From the NCBI RefSeq assembly GCF_022682495.2, contig NC_071389.1:7865199-7929198 (forward strand): 64,000 nucleotides of DNA, read 5' to 3'. The notes under the pieces were generated by a model. That model did no database searches. It was given only the letters and a program-made list of their open reading frames with translations, and had not been told where the DNA came from. This DNA is from Desmodus rotundus. Taxonomy: Eukaryota; Chordata; Mammalia; Chiroptera; Phyllostomidae. This document shows positions 1 through 10,829 of the stretch, piece after piece; position 1 is the stretch's first letter; each line of letters starts with the position of its first letter. Both the position numbers and the translations under genes were made by a program.

Positions 1-1080
1 TCAGAAAATGAATTTCTGGCACCCCAACTGCCAGTGCTTTGGACGTGGAAGTCAAAACGGGCAGCATCCCAATGCCCAGGATGCCCCTGACAAGCTCAGA
101 CTTAACGAGGGTATAAGGAGCAGGACAGATTCAAGGGGGAATGCAAGCCAGGAACGAAGGGGAAGGAATGCAGACCAGAGCAAAGAAGGAAAAGTCAAAG
201 AAGTTAAGGACAACTGAAATAAATACCATTTGGGTTTTAAAGGTTATACCAAATCAAACAATGAAGAACAGACGATTCTAGGCAAAACCAAAAGAAATCG
301 CCTTTGACTTTTAATGGTTATATCAAGAACAAAATGATAAAAACAGAAGATTCCTGTCCCTTAGGGTCAAGGTAGGCAATGCCAACAGAGGCCAGAGAAA
401 ATACAGCTTTGCTTAATCTCTGGGCTTCCAATTTCTCTGTCAAGGAAAAGGAAGAGCCTACTTGTTGTCCTAAGCTAGAACTAAAACTAGATGTCCTAGT
501 CAAGGCTCTTTGCATTGAAAGAATCTACCCAAGCTAGCCAAGAAGAAGTGATTACAAGAAAGCTACAAAATTTCCTGGAACTGAAGGAGTGGAAACCAAG
601 TATAGCCAGAGCTCAGGAGAAACCAGCTAGGTGCTAACAAAATTGGCAGCCCCCTCTGGGTCTCGGGGAAAACATTCCAGCTCAGTGGTTTGTTGGACCC
701 AATTCTCCCTTTTTATAACCAATATTTTACAATTTTCCCTTTTCCTATCTTAAAATGAACTTCATAGATAATATAACCTACCTAAATATTTAATTCAGAA
801 TAAGTTAATGTGATGCCCTATCTGAACCGTAGTGGAGGACTCTAGGGAAACTGATTTATCTAAAGAAAAAGTAAGACATCACTTAATACACCAAAGTTTA
901 GGCAGAAGAACTAATGAAGCGGCCAAGCGTTTGCACCTGTATGTGGAATGTCCATGAACGTGACAATCACACACGCCCCCGATTAAGTCAGATTGTACAG
1001 GTAACGTGATTTTCCAAAAGGGTGAGCCTTCCCATTTTTTACTGCAGTATAGCAAATCAAAACGCAGTGGCCCAAACAAT
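1..1080. other. Unclassified AT-rich stretch, no gene
   Basis: No coding region or confidently named repeat is visible. Positions 222-278 and 296-353 form a diverged direct duplication. Around 630-660 a short GC-rich patch follows A/T-rich sequence and loosely recalls the edge of an endogenous retroviral LTR, but no primer-binding site or paired LTR is evident. The block could be an old ERV or another ancient repeat. Confidence 0.3.
222..353. repeat. Diverged tandem duplication (two ~57-bp copies)
   Basis: Two copies (222-278 and 296-353), offset by about 74 bases, align with roughly three quarters identity by eye. Both share a T-rich start, a central GGTTATA and a GATTC end. The divergence suggests an old event. 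Confidence 0.6.
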
Positions 1081-1082
1081 TG

Positions 1083-1312
1083 TTTGTTTTTTAAATTTAT
1101 TTTATTTTATTTTTTTATTCAGTTACAATTGTCTGCATTTTCTCCCCATCCCTCCACCCCACCCCAACCAGTCCCACCTCCCTCCCCCACCTTTACCCTG
1201 CCCCTTGATTTTGTCCTTGTGTCCTTTATAGTAGCTCCTATAGACCCCTCTTCCCGCTGTCCCCTCCCCACTCCCCTCTGGCTATTGTTACATTGTTCTT
1301 TGTTTAATGATG
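1083..1312 (-). mobile_element. L1 3' end, bat-type, 5'-truncated
   Basis: A T-rich tract at 1083-1120 represents the poly(A) tail read in reverse. It is followed by the C-rich pyrimidine stretch typical of bat L1 3' regions in antisense (ATTCAGTTACAATTG, then TCCCCATCCCTCC). Only about 230 bases of 3' sequence remain and no ORF2 is present. A clean target-site duplication could not be assigned. Confidence 0.8.
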
Positions 1313-1489
1313 CTCAGGGATCCTCTGGGTCAGAGGTTTAGAAGACACGCAGTGGGAATGGCTCTTCCCTGCTCTGTGATGTTGGGGTATCCGCCGGGAG
1401 GACTCCGGTAGCTGGCCAGCCCTGGGAAAGCTGAAGCTAAAGAGTGACTTCCAACATGTCTGTACTTCACTCACTTGCCTGGCCTCTGT

Positions 1490-1785
1490 GCTGGGCGGTT
1501 TCAGCCTAGACTGCCTGCCTGTGGTCATCCTGCGTGGCCGTCTCAGGGTGTAAGTGATGGTCAGGGCTCCAAGGACAAGTATCCCAGCAGAAGCTGCATA
1601 AATGTTCATGACTTAGCCTTGAAAGTCACACAGCATCACTTCTGCTGCACTCTCAGTCGAGGCAGCCCTATGGGGTGTGGTGGGAGGCAGGGAGGGCCTG
1701 TGCACGTAGACCCCACCTCCTGACGGAAGCACAATCAAGCAATTTGTACTCGTGTTTGAAGCTGCCACAGTGGGAGGCTCTTAGC
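1490..1785. mobile_element. Ancient LTR-like repeat (3' portion)
   Basis: The stretch from the CACACAGCATCACTTC motif to GTAGACCCCACCTCC matches the distal half of a common ancient mammalian repeat whose proximal half is seen at 40860 and 55166. I believe it is LTR-like but cannot name the family. The proximal part is missing here. Confidence 0.5.
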
Positions 1786-2183
1786 AAATCCCAACCAGCC
1801 AACTGTGGCTTTGCTTTGACTTACACAGTAATTGCATTCCTGGGAAATTCCAAATGTATTGAACCTTCTAAGCAATATGTTATGCGAATACGTCAGATGG
1901 AGTTAGAATCTGATCTTCATCCACATTTGTCCAGCGGGACTTTTGAAAGTCGTGAAGGACACAGGATGCTTCTTTGTTGTATACAATACTCCTGCACATT
2001 GCAGGATGCTTAGTATGTGTGGCTTGTGCCCAGCAAACGCCAGTGCTGCCCACCCTGGTCACTTGTCTCTCCCTTGCAGACTGGCTTCCTCTACTGACTC
2101 AGTGCATCGCTTGTAGCCCAAAATGGCTCTCTCAACCCCGAATCTACAAGCCTTTCAGCTTCTGTCTCTCACGCAACTGGGTT

Positions 2184-2243
2184 TGATGGTGATGATGGTG
2201 GTGATGATATTAGTGATGATAATGATGGTGGTGGTGGTGGTGG

Positions 2244-2272
<29 letters not shown>
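2184..2272 (+). repeat. GAT/GGT trinucleotide microsatellite
   Basis: An imperfect (GAT)n array is interrupted by GGT blocks and ends in a near-perfect GAT run of about ten units. It produces a spurious Met/Val-rich open frame. Confidence 0.97.
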
Positions 2273-2274
<2 letters not shown>

Positions 2275-2309
2275 AACGACAACAGCGTCTGACACTAGCA
2301 AGTGCTCCT

Positions 2310-2475
2310 GTTTTGCGAGGGACTACATTACATCAGACGCCACCTCACTGTACACTAACAATAACTGTAAGGCAAGTATCACTGTCTTCGCTTTTCAGAG
2401 GAAGGCGCTGGGGCTTAGAAAGCTTGAATAACCTACACAAGATCACAAAGCTAGAAACTGCAGAACCAAGAGGTT
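2310..2475 (-). mobile_element. MIR SINE
   Basis: Antisense MIR core: a degraded TTTTCAGAGGAA segment (from TTTTACAGATGAGGAA), then a GGCTTAGAAAGCTTGAATAA region and CACAAAGCTAGAAACTGCAG, corresponding to the MIR tRNA-related part in reverse. Confidence 0.75.
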
Positions 2476-2479
2476 GTTT

Positions 2480-4080
2480 TTCTCCCAGGCCTCTGGACAG
2501 CTTCTGATGACATTGTGACTCCACCTAGTCAGCTTGGGCTGAGGGGGAAGAAGTGGTGTCCTGTATGGATTTGGGAGCATTTGCTTGGAAGAAGACGGGC
2601 AGGAAGGAGCAATGACCTCTGGAACAATGGACAAGAGGAAATTGAAGTTCAAAGTAGATGCGAAATTGTAACACACATTAGCCGGCTCTCTGGACCAGGT
2701 TAATGACCTCCCAGTCTCTGAGAAGAAGTGGCAGCATCACGACCCATCACCTTTGGAAATCCTGGAGAACAAAGCAAATGGTTTTCATATTGAACAAAAG
2801 AAAGGAGGTGGAGCCTTTAAACTTCAGCCTAAAGTTTTAGATCCTGTTAGGAGAAAGGAAGCCGGTCTATCCAGTACTCCCCTGTCTAAGAGGTATCTGC
2901 ATTGTTTTTCCCACACCACTGTTGTTGGGGGGGGGGTGGTGAGTGTCCCTGCCTTGGCCACCCTATGCATCTCCCTGGTTTACCTTTCCAGGATGGCACC
3001 TGTGCCACTCACAGAACTACACAGTCACATGCCATGGGGAGAACTCTGAAGACCTGCAATCCAACGGAAGAAAATCCCAAGCCTTAGGGATGCTTTATGT
3101 ACCCACATAGCTACTAATGAGTTATCTCATTTAGCAAGAAAATAGTTTATAAGCTCCATTTTGTACAATCTTTAAACACGGGGAAAATAAAATTGCACCG
3201 TGAACTGTAAAAAGACCAGAAAGAAAAATAGCTTTGCCGTTCCTTAATTCAATTGCAGCCAACTGGATTTCTCTCTTCTTAGCATTTTTTTGAAAAACAA
3301 AACAAATTTATAATATAAATGTTTTTTTGGCACATAACATATCCTGCTTTAACAGGGAGTATCTGTTTTATAAAAGTGTGTTTATAAAAGCCTTTGAGTG
3401 CTTCTTGGAAGTGTAACAACATTTTTGGAAAGAAGTGTTATTGAGGTGTTATTCTCTGAATTTTAAAGACCGAATATAGCATATTTTATGCCCATGTAAC
3501 ATATTTTATATAAAAATATGGTCATATTGGTGGGGGAAATGCAAAAGATGAACAGATGTAAAGAAAATTCGTATTCTTGTTTGCTTTCGGGCCATTAATT
3601 CTATGGCAAACAATGTCTCTAATGTTTTATGTTTTCCTTAAATAGTATTTTTACAGCATATCCAGATACCTGATCCCTACAAGGGCCCTCTTATGTTGCC
3701 CCTTGTCATATGTCAGTAGGCTTTGGACCCCGTCAGGACCCCAGCCTTGGACAGTGGTCAAGTACTTACAGGCCGCCACCTTAGTTTCCGAGATTTCCTG
3801 TCCTGGAGACCCTGCTGTCATTATTTAAGAAACATCCACACGGGACAGTGTTCTGAAAAAATTAGCATCTCTCCAAGCAGCATTAGCTTCTCATTGAGGC
3901 AGGAAGCCCCCGGGGCTCCTGTGGCCCATCATCCAGCCTCCAGCAGAGCCGTGTGCAAACTACCCTGCGTGACTGAGTGGGTTCCCTCCGTTCTTCCCCA
4001 CTCTGCTCTTCCTCTAGCTCCACGTCATCCGGCAGAACTTTCTTCAACGAAGGGCATTTTCTGTATCTTCTCTGTCCAGG
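2480..4080. other. Single-copy-looking intergenic DNA
   Basis: No gene or confident repeat. A ten-G run lies at 2927-2936, and 3090-3680 is strongly AT-rich. Short open frames here have no recognisable domain. Confidence 0.5.
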
Positions 4081-4084
4081 AGAG

Positions 4085-4200
4085 TGGCCACTGACCTCAT
4101 GGGGCTATTGCGTACTCAAGATGTGGCTGGTGCAATTTAAACTTAACTTAAAATTTTAGTTAAAAATAGCCTTGTATCCTGTGGCTACCATATTGACTTA
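4085..4200. mobile_element. Nonautonomous DNA-transposon-like repeat
   Basis: The element is imperfectly palindromic. A left GTGGCCACTG motif and right CTGTGGCTACCATATTG motif flank an A/T-rich centre (TTAAACTTAACTTAAAATTT). This layout is typical of a common short mammalian DNA transposon whose exact name I do not assign. Confidence 0.5.
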
Positions 4201-4213
4201 TTGAAAGAGATTT

Positions 4214-4214
<1 letters not shown>

Positions 4215-4249
<35 letters not shown>
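4215..4249 (+). repeat. (TAA)n microsatellite
   Basis: About twelve uninterrupted TAA units are present, long enough to be length-polymorphic. Confidence 0.98.
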
Positions 4250-4250
<1 letters not shown>

Positions 4251-4329
4251 AAAAAACCCAAAGGTAAATATAGTCAGAGTTTGGTCTGATTTGAATAAAA
4301 CTCTTCCAGGATTACTTTTTATAACACTT

Positions 4330-4565
4330 GAAATAAACCACACCATTTATTGGACACCATCTAAAAGCCAGGCAAGGAGTGAGCTCAGAGCTTCAGTGGC
4401 ATTATTTTATTTAACTCTTATGACATCCTTATGCCATATCCACCTGCCTGTTTTAGTAGCAGGTGAAACAAATGTGATTTGGGAATATTAAAACCACAGC
4501 TTGTTTTTGGCAGAGGGAGGCTTTGAACTCAGGTCCAAGTCCAGTGCCTGTATGCAGTGTTTCAC
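4330..4565 (-). mobile_element. MIR SINE, nearly full length
   Basis: The antisense MIR is readable across its length: TTTATTGGACACCATCTA at the 3' end, then the GCATTATTTTATTTAACTC core, a degraded Pol III box region (GGCTTTGAACTCAGG), and the tRNA-related end at about 4560. Confidence 0.8.
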
Positions 4566-4567
4566 AT

Positions 4568-4920
4568 TCCTTTTTAAAAATAATTAATTTTACTTTTCAA
4601 AACAGTTGGCATACAATATTATTTTTAGTTTCAGGTGTACAGCATAGTGATCAGGCACTTGTGTAAGTTACGAGGTGACCACCCTGTAAGTCTAGTGTCC
4701 CGCTGACTCCTTGCATGGTTAATTGTAATAAGTTGCTGACTATGTCCCCTGTGCTGTACTTTACATCCCCGCATCTGGTTTTATAACTGGCAGTTTGTAC
4801 TTCTTGATCCCTTTCCCCTTTTCCACCCAGCCCCCCAGCCCGTCCCATCTGGTGACCGTCAATTTGTCCTCTGTATCTATCAGTTTGTTTTTGGTTTTAT
4901 TTGTTCACATTCTTCTTAAA
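4568..4920 (-). mobile_element. L1 3' UTR fragment
   Basis: Antisense L1 3' UTR with the markers TTTCAGGTGTACAGCATAG, CCCTGTGCTGTACTTTACAT and CTCTGTATCTATCAGTTTG in the expected order. The same family recurs at 9390 and 39007. Confidence 0.88.
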
Positions 4921-5850
4921 TAGCTTGTCAGAATCCACACACCCTCCTGGCTAGAAATCCGGAAGAGCCTACTGACTGGATCCAACATAGCTACTTGCTG
5001 GAAAGTTCTCTTTCCCCCTGCGACTCTTATAAGATTATTAGCTCTGCCATGGAAGGTGGCCCCAAGACACCTGAATTGTCCACTGGCCCCTTGGTGGCCC
5101 TATTTTTCCAGTACAAAAATTATCAAAATGGTCCGCGACCTCTTCAGGTGCTGGAAAACGTTTCATTTGCATTTTTATGTAGTCACATGACAGCTCAGCT
5201 TAGTACTGGATCCTCGATGACCATCTCAAAAATGTCTAACACCTGAGGGCATCATATAACTCAGACATCTTGCTTCCTCCGTACAGCCTCTGCTTTGTCA
5301 TCACAAACAGGCATAGGGTTCTTTCTGTGGGTCAATAATAATACATTTGAAGTATTTAGCATGTAATGAACAGTAATATAAATAAGGTTCTCGATAAATG
5401 TCCGCGCTATTGCCACCGTTACTACTCTCTGTCCACTTCAGCTCACACTGGGTTGATGGTTGACTCGTTGCCCGCCTTTCACTAGCAGGGAAAGGGAGAA
5501 TGGCCAGAGAAAGCACATGGCTCCAAGCCAATGAGATGACTGTTGGCAGACGACTTTTCCTCTCTGCTGAGATGCAAACACAGTCAGATGAGCCTCTGAA
5601 TTGCTGGGTTGTGCATAATGGAAACCCCTGGAGAAAAAGCTATTTTCCCTTGCAAGTAACAAAGTACACAATGAAGAGGAGGCTTTTTTCCCCCAGCATG
5701 GCCCAAATTTTTGCCTATTTAATACTTACCACTGGCTTGCAACTGTTCATGCTGGAGTAATAAGTAAAATATAAAGAGAGGTCAAACAGTAGGTTAGAAA
5801 GAGACTATGGAAGGAAGAATCAAAAAATCTAGGTCTGATTCCCAACTCTT
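4920..5850. other. Intergenic DNA without gene
   Basis: No supported gene. At about 5330-5425 a CTCGATAAATGT motif followed by degraded ATT units may be the 3' tail of a plus-strand MIR. The rest looks single-copy. Confidence 0.4.
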
Positions 5851-6078
5851 TCTTTAAAAAAAGGTTTTATTTATTTACTTTTAGAGAGGGGGAAGGGAGA
5901 GAGGAAGAGGGGGAGAGAAATATTGATCTGAGAGAGGAACATCCATGAGCTGCCTCTCATACACACCCCATCTGGGGACTGAACCCACAACCCAGGCATG
6001 TGCCCTGACCGGGAATCAAACTGGCGACCTTTTGCTTTGTGGGACGATGACCAACCACTGGGCCACACCGGTCAGGGT
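5851..6078 (-). mobile_element. Ves SINE (bat tRNA-derived)
   Basis: The reverse complement begins with CCCTGACCGGTGTGGCC and carries Pol III A and B boxes, a GGGAC spacer, a polypurine/pyrimidine tract and an A-rich tail. It is flanked by an imperfect duplication: TGATTCCCAACTCTT (5836-5850) and TAATTCCCAGCTCTT (6079-6093), 13 of 15 identical. The differences and internal changes point to an older insertion than the copy at 7814. Confidence 0.95.
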
Positions 6079-6439
6079 TAATTCCCAGCTCTTGAGTTCT
6101 CAGTCGGTCCACCTGCAAGATGAGGAGTTTAAACTCCAGTAATTCTGACGCACTGCCTGGGCATAATGCTGGTTATCTGTGTCCAGGGCACTGATTATGA
6201 CTCAGGACCACCTTTGTCAGCAGCCACTTAATAACGCCTGGGGGAGTTGGGGCAAGGCTAGCTACTCAAATAGATAGTTCTTCACAGCTCACTGGCTTGG
6301 CGTGACAAGAGTGCATTGCCCACGTGTGTACAGTCCAGGCAGGCGCTCCTGACTAGCATGTCGCTCTCCTCTCAGAGGGACTCAGGGACCCAGGACCCTC
6401 TTGCCTTAGGACCCCATAGTCTCCAACATTCATTCCAAA

Positions 6440-6640
6440 GTCGCCAGCTTAGGGGAAGGGTCTGGGGGAGTGGCTTATGTAGGGTTCTACGGGCCAGGCC
6501 TGGGAGTGGCACATGTCACCTCCACCTGCATGCTCCAGGCAGAGCTCAGGCTCCCCAGCACATCACACCGCAACGGGGGCTGGGAGTGTGATCGGGCTGG
6601 GCGCCCAGGAGGAAGAGGAAACGCACCTTCGCCGTACCTC
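6440..6640. mobile_element. Ancient mammalian repeat (distal part)
   Basis: GGGCCAGGCCTGGGAGTGGC, then a degraded CACATCACACCGCAA segment and GCGCCCAGGAGGAAGAGGAA, match the distal part of a widespread ancient LTR-like repeat. Its proximal part seems to be the sequence at 22060. Confidence 0.5.
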
Positions 6641-7555
6641 TCAAGAGTATTAGGTGATTGGTGTTCCCACACACCAGGTGGCTCTTCTTACTATCCAAAG
6701 GAGTGAGATTTGGACTTTCAGAGAGTTGGATGGTTGTATGTGTCTGTGTGTGTGCACACACATCTATAGAGGAATTGGGGATATAACATTACTATTAAAC
6801 TTTTTGAAATTTTGAAAATAGTTGAATTATTTTCTCTTTCCTATATATATCCTTAGGTTTTAGCCTCTTGCTAAAGCATATGGAAGTTCCATCCCTTGTT
6901 GCTAGTACCTGGTACCAAAGACACAAAGATCCCACCTCTTTCTGGATTCTTCGGGATGAGGAGAGGAAGTCTTGAGCTCCCCCACGGAGCTCAAGAAATG
7001 TCCCTTCCATTCTTATACGCTGACATCTGGCAGTCTGTTTGAGTTGGCTACTTATACAGGGACCTTGTCCAGGTTGACACAGAACTGACATATAATAATG
7101 CTGTCTTCACGGCGTGATCTAAAGCTTTTCTCTCTGGCTTAAAGGGATGTTGTACATTATCCCAGTTCTCTTGCGCAATCCTGCCAGATGTTCTTCACTG
7201 TTGCTTGATTTTTCTCTTCATTTTTTATTAATTTTCTTGCATAGCACATCTAGTTTCAAGAAAGCAATGAATATTTTGAAATAGAAACAATTTAGTAAAC
7301 TAAGTTCTCAGGATTCATATCGATTGCAAAGAAAACTCTAGGTAACAAGACAAAGATGTCACATGTAAACGTGGTCACCATTTTTAGGGTGAAGAACATT
7401 TAGGAAAGATAAAGGAAAAAGGTAAAAGAATGAAGCTTTTTTGGTATTTGGAATATTTGACTCTTTCCTATAGTTTTAACAGTCTTGTTGTGTTTTGAGG
7501 GCCTCTGTGCACCTAGTAAGCAGCATAAAATGGTGAGGTGATTTCCCGGTTGTGG
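6640..7555. other. Intergenic DNA, minor GT repeat
   Basis: A short mixed TG/CA tract occupies 6734-6764. The remainder is AT-rich and looks single-copy, with no gene or clear transposable element. Confidence 0.45.
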
Positions 7556-7559
7556 TCAC

Positions 7560-7735
7560 ACCTTCATTGTCTAAGACTGTGCCTCTGGGTCTCAGTCTTC
7601 TCCCGTGTAAAAGGACGACAAAAGCACTCAGTGGCCAAGTCCTGCACTGACTTGCGTCGAAGCCTAAATGAAGTAAATTATGGAGCATATAGTATGTGTC
7701 TGGCACATGGTAGCTGCCTGCTACTGAATCGCTTC
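7560..7735 (+). mobile_element. MIR SINE
   Basis: Plus-strand MIR. GGGTCTCAGTCTTCTCCC corresponds to the CTCAGTTTCCTCAT motif, and the 3' portion reads GTGTCTGGCACATGGTAG. The 5' end is weak. Confidence 0.7.
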
Positions 7736-7813
7736 CTTGTCCTTCTTACGCAGTTGGTGGAATTGCAAAGCCGGCATAGGCTGATCCTCTGCCCTCAAAG
7801 GTCCTGCAGTTCA

Positions 7814-8043
7814 GCCCTGGCTGGTGTGGCTCAGTGGATTGAGCACAGGCCAGCGAACCAAAGGGTCGTGGTTCAATTCCCAGTCAGGGCATGTGTCTGG
7901 ATTGCAGGCCAGGACCCCAGCAGGGGGCCATGAGAAGCAACCACACATTGGTGTTTCTCTCCCTCTTTCCTTCCCTTCTCCTCTCTCCTCTCTCTTTCCT
8001 TTCCTTTCCCCTCTAAAAATAAATAAATAAAATCTAAAAAAAA
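7814..8043 (+). mobile_element. Ves SINE with perfect target-site duplication
   Basis: Full-length Ves SINE: GCCCTGGCTGGTGTGGCTCA at the 5' end, a B box (GGTTCAATTCCCAG), a CT-rich middle and a tail of AAAT units ending in poly(A). The flanks are identical 17-base copies (AAAGGTCCTGCAGTTCA, 7797-7813 and 8044-8060), the signature of L1-driven insertion. The perfect duplication indicates a fairly recent arrival. Confidence 0.98.
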
Positions 8044-8059
8044 AAAGGTCCTGCAGTTC

Positions 8060-8585
8060 ATAGAGGACCCAGGCAGGACACTCGTTCCTGCTGCGCAGCT
8101 TCGGAATGATAAGGTACAGCACCCTTTGCCCCACTTACGTGCTTTTTACATTACAGCTCAGAAAGCCTTTGCTGAGTATCTTTCATAGGGCTGCCTTCTC
8201 TGCTTGGTCTGTTGGAAGTAGAGAATATGTTGAAGACATGGTACCTGACCTTAAGGAGCTTGAAAAGCACACACAGGTGGAGAGTGTTTGGAAAACTTCC
8301 ATGTACTTTACAGATTGAACTTGAAGATCTGGGTGGGGGTGGCGGGGCAGTGATGGTAGATGGAGGTGGTGCATGGAGAGCAGAGTAAAGGACAAAGTGG
8401 GTAATCCTTCCCGGACCAAATGAAATCTGCGCCAGCTTTGGAAGGTGATGGATGTGAGTTAATGAAGCCAAAAGTAAACTATTAAAAATTGCTTATGCTA
8501 CCTTCCAGCAACACAGTTTGGCAATGTGTATCAAGAGACTTTAAATGAAACTCTAGCCTGTGGAATGAATACTCAAAATGAATAA
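8060..8585. other. Intergenic DNA without gene
   Basis: No gene. A weak L2-like motif (CCTTAAGGAGCTTGAAAAG) sits near 8250, with a G-rich patch at 8332-8350. No confident repeat boundary can be drawn. Confidence 0.35.
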
Positions 8586-8587
8586 AG

Positions 8588-9215
8588 CTCCATTGCTGGT
8601 GCAGCCACTTTGGAAAACTTTAGCAATTCCCCCAAATGTTGAAGAGCTAGTTAGCGTACAACCCAGCAAGTCCATTCCTAGGTATGCACCCCAGAGAACT
8701 GAAAACAATCCAAACAAAGCTTGTGTAGAAACGTCCATAGCAACATTATTCATAATAGCCAACCAAGAGAAACAGAAAAGTGATTCCACCCGCTGAGGAA
8801 TGGATGAATAATGTGTGGTGGGGCCATACCATAGAATATTACTTGATCATAAGAAAGGGAAGGAAGTGCTATAACATGGACAAACCTTGAAACATGGTGT
8901 TAAGTGAAAGCAGCCAGCCACCAAAGGCCATGTCCTGTGTGAGTGCATTCACGGGAAATGCCCGGTAGGCAAATCCATGCAGACAGAACACGTATTAGTG
9001 ACAGTCAGGGGCTGAGGGGGTGGGCACAGGAGTTACTGCTTTGCTTATAGGTTTATTTCTCGGGGAATGAGAAAAAATGTTCTCAAATTTCATGGTGATA
9101 ATAGTCACACAACTCTGCGCATATGTTATATATTTTTCAGACGGAATTTTATGGTATGTGAATTACATCTCAATTAAGCTGTGATAACAAAATAGAAAAA
9201 AAATCGTATGCACAG
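8588..9215 (+). mobile_element. L1M 3' fragment
   Basis: Plus-strand L1 with the markers in order: TGGTGCAGCCACTTTGGAAA, CCCAGCAAGTCCATTCCTAG, CATTATTCATAATAGCC, GAGGAATGGATGAATAAT, a degraded GTTAAGTGAAAGCAGCCAG, and the terminal TTACATCTCAATTAAGCTG. It is eroded by many substitutions. Residual L1-like sequence may extend to about 9345. Confidence 0.85.
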
Positions 9216-9387
9216 AGATGAAATAGTCACTTTTTCTCTAAGGCTGAAAAATTGGAAGCAATCTAAGTGTTCACAAATTAAGTAAGAAAATGAGTGGCCA
9301 CCAGATGGACTCTTAGGTGTGCGTGCGAACACTTGTTCACTCAATGACAGGACTCCCTTCTGGCTTGTTTCGAAATTAAAATGTTTT

Positions 9388-9645
9388 TTTTTTTTTCAGT
9401 TACAGTTCGCATTCAGTATTATCCTGTGTTAGTGCCAGATGCACAGCATGGTGGGTAGACAGTCACGTGCCGTACAGAGTGGTCCCCTACTGTTCTGAGC
9501 GCCCACCTGGCCCCATGCACAGTTACCGCAATATCATTGACGACATTCCCTGTGCTGCACTCCACGTCCCGGGACTGTTTTGTAACTGCCAGTCTGTACC
9601 TCTCAGTCCCTTCACCTTTGCCACCCAGCCTCCCTTCTGGCTTTA
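9388..9645 (-). mobile_element. L1 3' UTR fragment with poly(T) start
   Basis: A T-run at 9385-9397 (poly(A) tail in reverse) is followed by TTCAGTTACAGTTCGCATTC, CCCTGTGCTGCACTCCACGT and CCCTTCACCTTTGCCACCC, the same order as in the copy at 4568. The right end is 5'-truncated. Confidence 0.88.
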
Positions 9646-9649
9646 ATGC

Positions 9650-10690
9650 TGGAAAGAGCCCCCTTCATGGTCAGCTCCTATCTGACTTTCGGTTTTGCCT
9701 TCCCATGGTGGTATTGGGGAAGGGAGGTCTAGAGAACCTGGGAATAAAGGCCCCCCGCTGACTCCCAGACCCCAGGAGAAAAGGGAGGGTCTTCCTTCTC
9801 ATCCTAGTCTGAGATCTGCTGCCAGCCAGCGTCTTCCTCCCCTGCTCCAGGGTGTGACCTCTTCTGAAGATAACTAAGAGGATATTATCTCCCTCCCTCG
9901 CCCCCCAGGGGCCTGGCTGCCCTCAGTACCTTTTCCTAAAGTAGGTTGTTCGTTGATGCCTGGAATGAAAACAAACCAGGGAACACCTCTCTTAGCTTAT
10001 CCGGTCCCTCTCCAGGGAGTTTTCATTCAAGATCCGACAATGTGGGACTGTCACACCCACGGTCATGTTTTGTAATGAGTAAGTGTTAGCAAAAGGATGT
10101 GTTCTTGAAATCGTGTGAAAGAAAAAAGTAAGCAATAACATCTAAACAACCAGAATAAACTAATCTACAGGGGAAATGTCTGAATTGAAAACACCAGCGG
10201 TTGTCAGAAATTACCTTTTACTGCTTTGCACTCTTTTTCTCACTGGGTAAGTCCTGGGTGGGGATCTTTTGAAGGGGGTTGGGGGAATGTGAAGATGCTT
10301 GAATTGAGTGAGAGACACTTAACCTCTTACTATGGGTCTTCAGTGAAAACTGCATGCAGCAGAGAAGAAACACACGCGAGGAAAACGTTGATGAATCTCT
10401 GGCGTGTTCCGGGCTGAAGGGCCAGTGTGTTTTTCCACTAACATGACCACTAATCGCCGAGCAGCAAGCCAGGCCCAGGGAGCCCCCGGTACCAATTACT
10501 TAGGAAACTAATTGCGAAGATTGTTGACCTTTCGCTTGCAATCATTTCCGAATCCCAGAAAATCATTTTTAACACTCAGCGGTCTTTGGCTTCTTCCATG
10601 TCCAAGTTCATTGGATGAGTTCGTTTGCAGGAAGTCCTCCCATGCAATGTTACGGCTATACATGTCTCTCTTTAGCAGCCTCCCATTTTT
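9650..10690. other. Intergenic DNA without gene
   Basis: No recognised repeat or exon. The section around 10440-10680 is repeat-free with moderate AT content and could include non-coding constraint, but nothing in the sequence proves it. Confidence 0.4.
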
Positions 10691-10825
10691 TTTAAACACT
10701 ATTTTTAACAGCTTTATTGTGATATAATTCACATTCCACACGACACACCCATTTAGAGTGTACGACTCGGTGGGGCTGAGCGTGGTCAGCACCGTGCGAC
10801 CTTCACCGCACTCCGTACAGCGCCT
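10690..10825 (-). mobile_element. L1M 3' UTR fragment
   Basis: TTTTTAACAGCTTTATTGTG, then AATTCACATTCCACACGACA and CCCATTTAGAGTGTACGA are the standard antisense L1M 3' UTR motif, ending near the CACCGTGCGACCTTCACC segment. Confidence 0.85.
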
Positions 10826-10829
10826 GCCG

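Noticed and set aside
630..690. Possible retroviral primer-binding site after an LTR
   Set aside because: The GC-rich patch does not match a tRNA 3' end well, and no paired LTR or gag/pol homology follows.
2123..2431. Open frame with Met/Val runs
   Set aside because: It is translation of the GAT/GGT microsatellite.
7814..8043. Functional tRNA gene
   Set aside because: The tRNA-like part is the head of a Ves SINE with a CT tract and poly(A) tail, not an intact tRNA.
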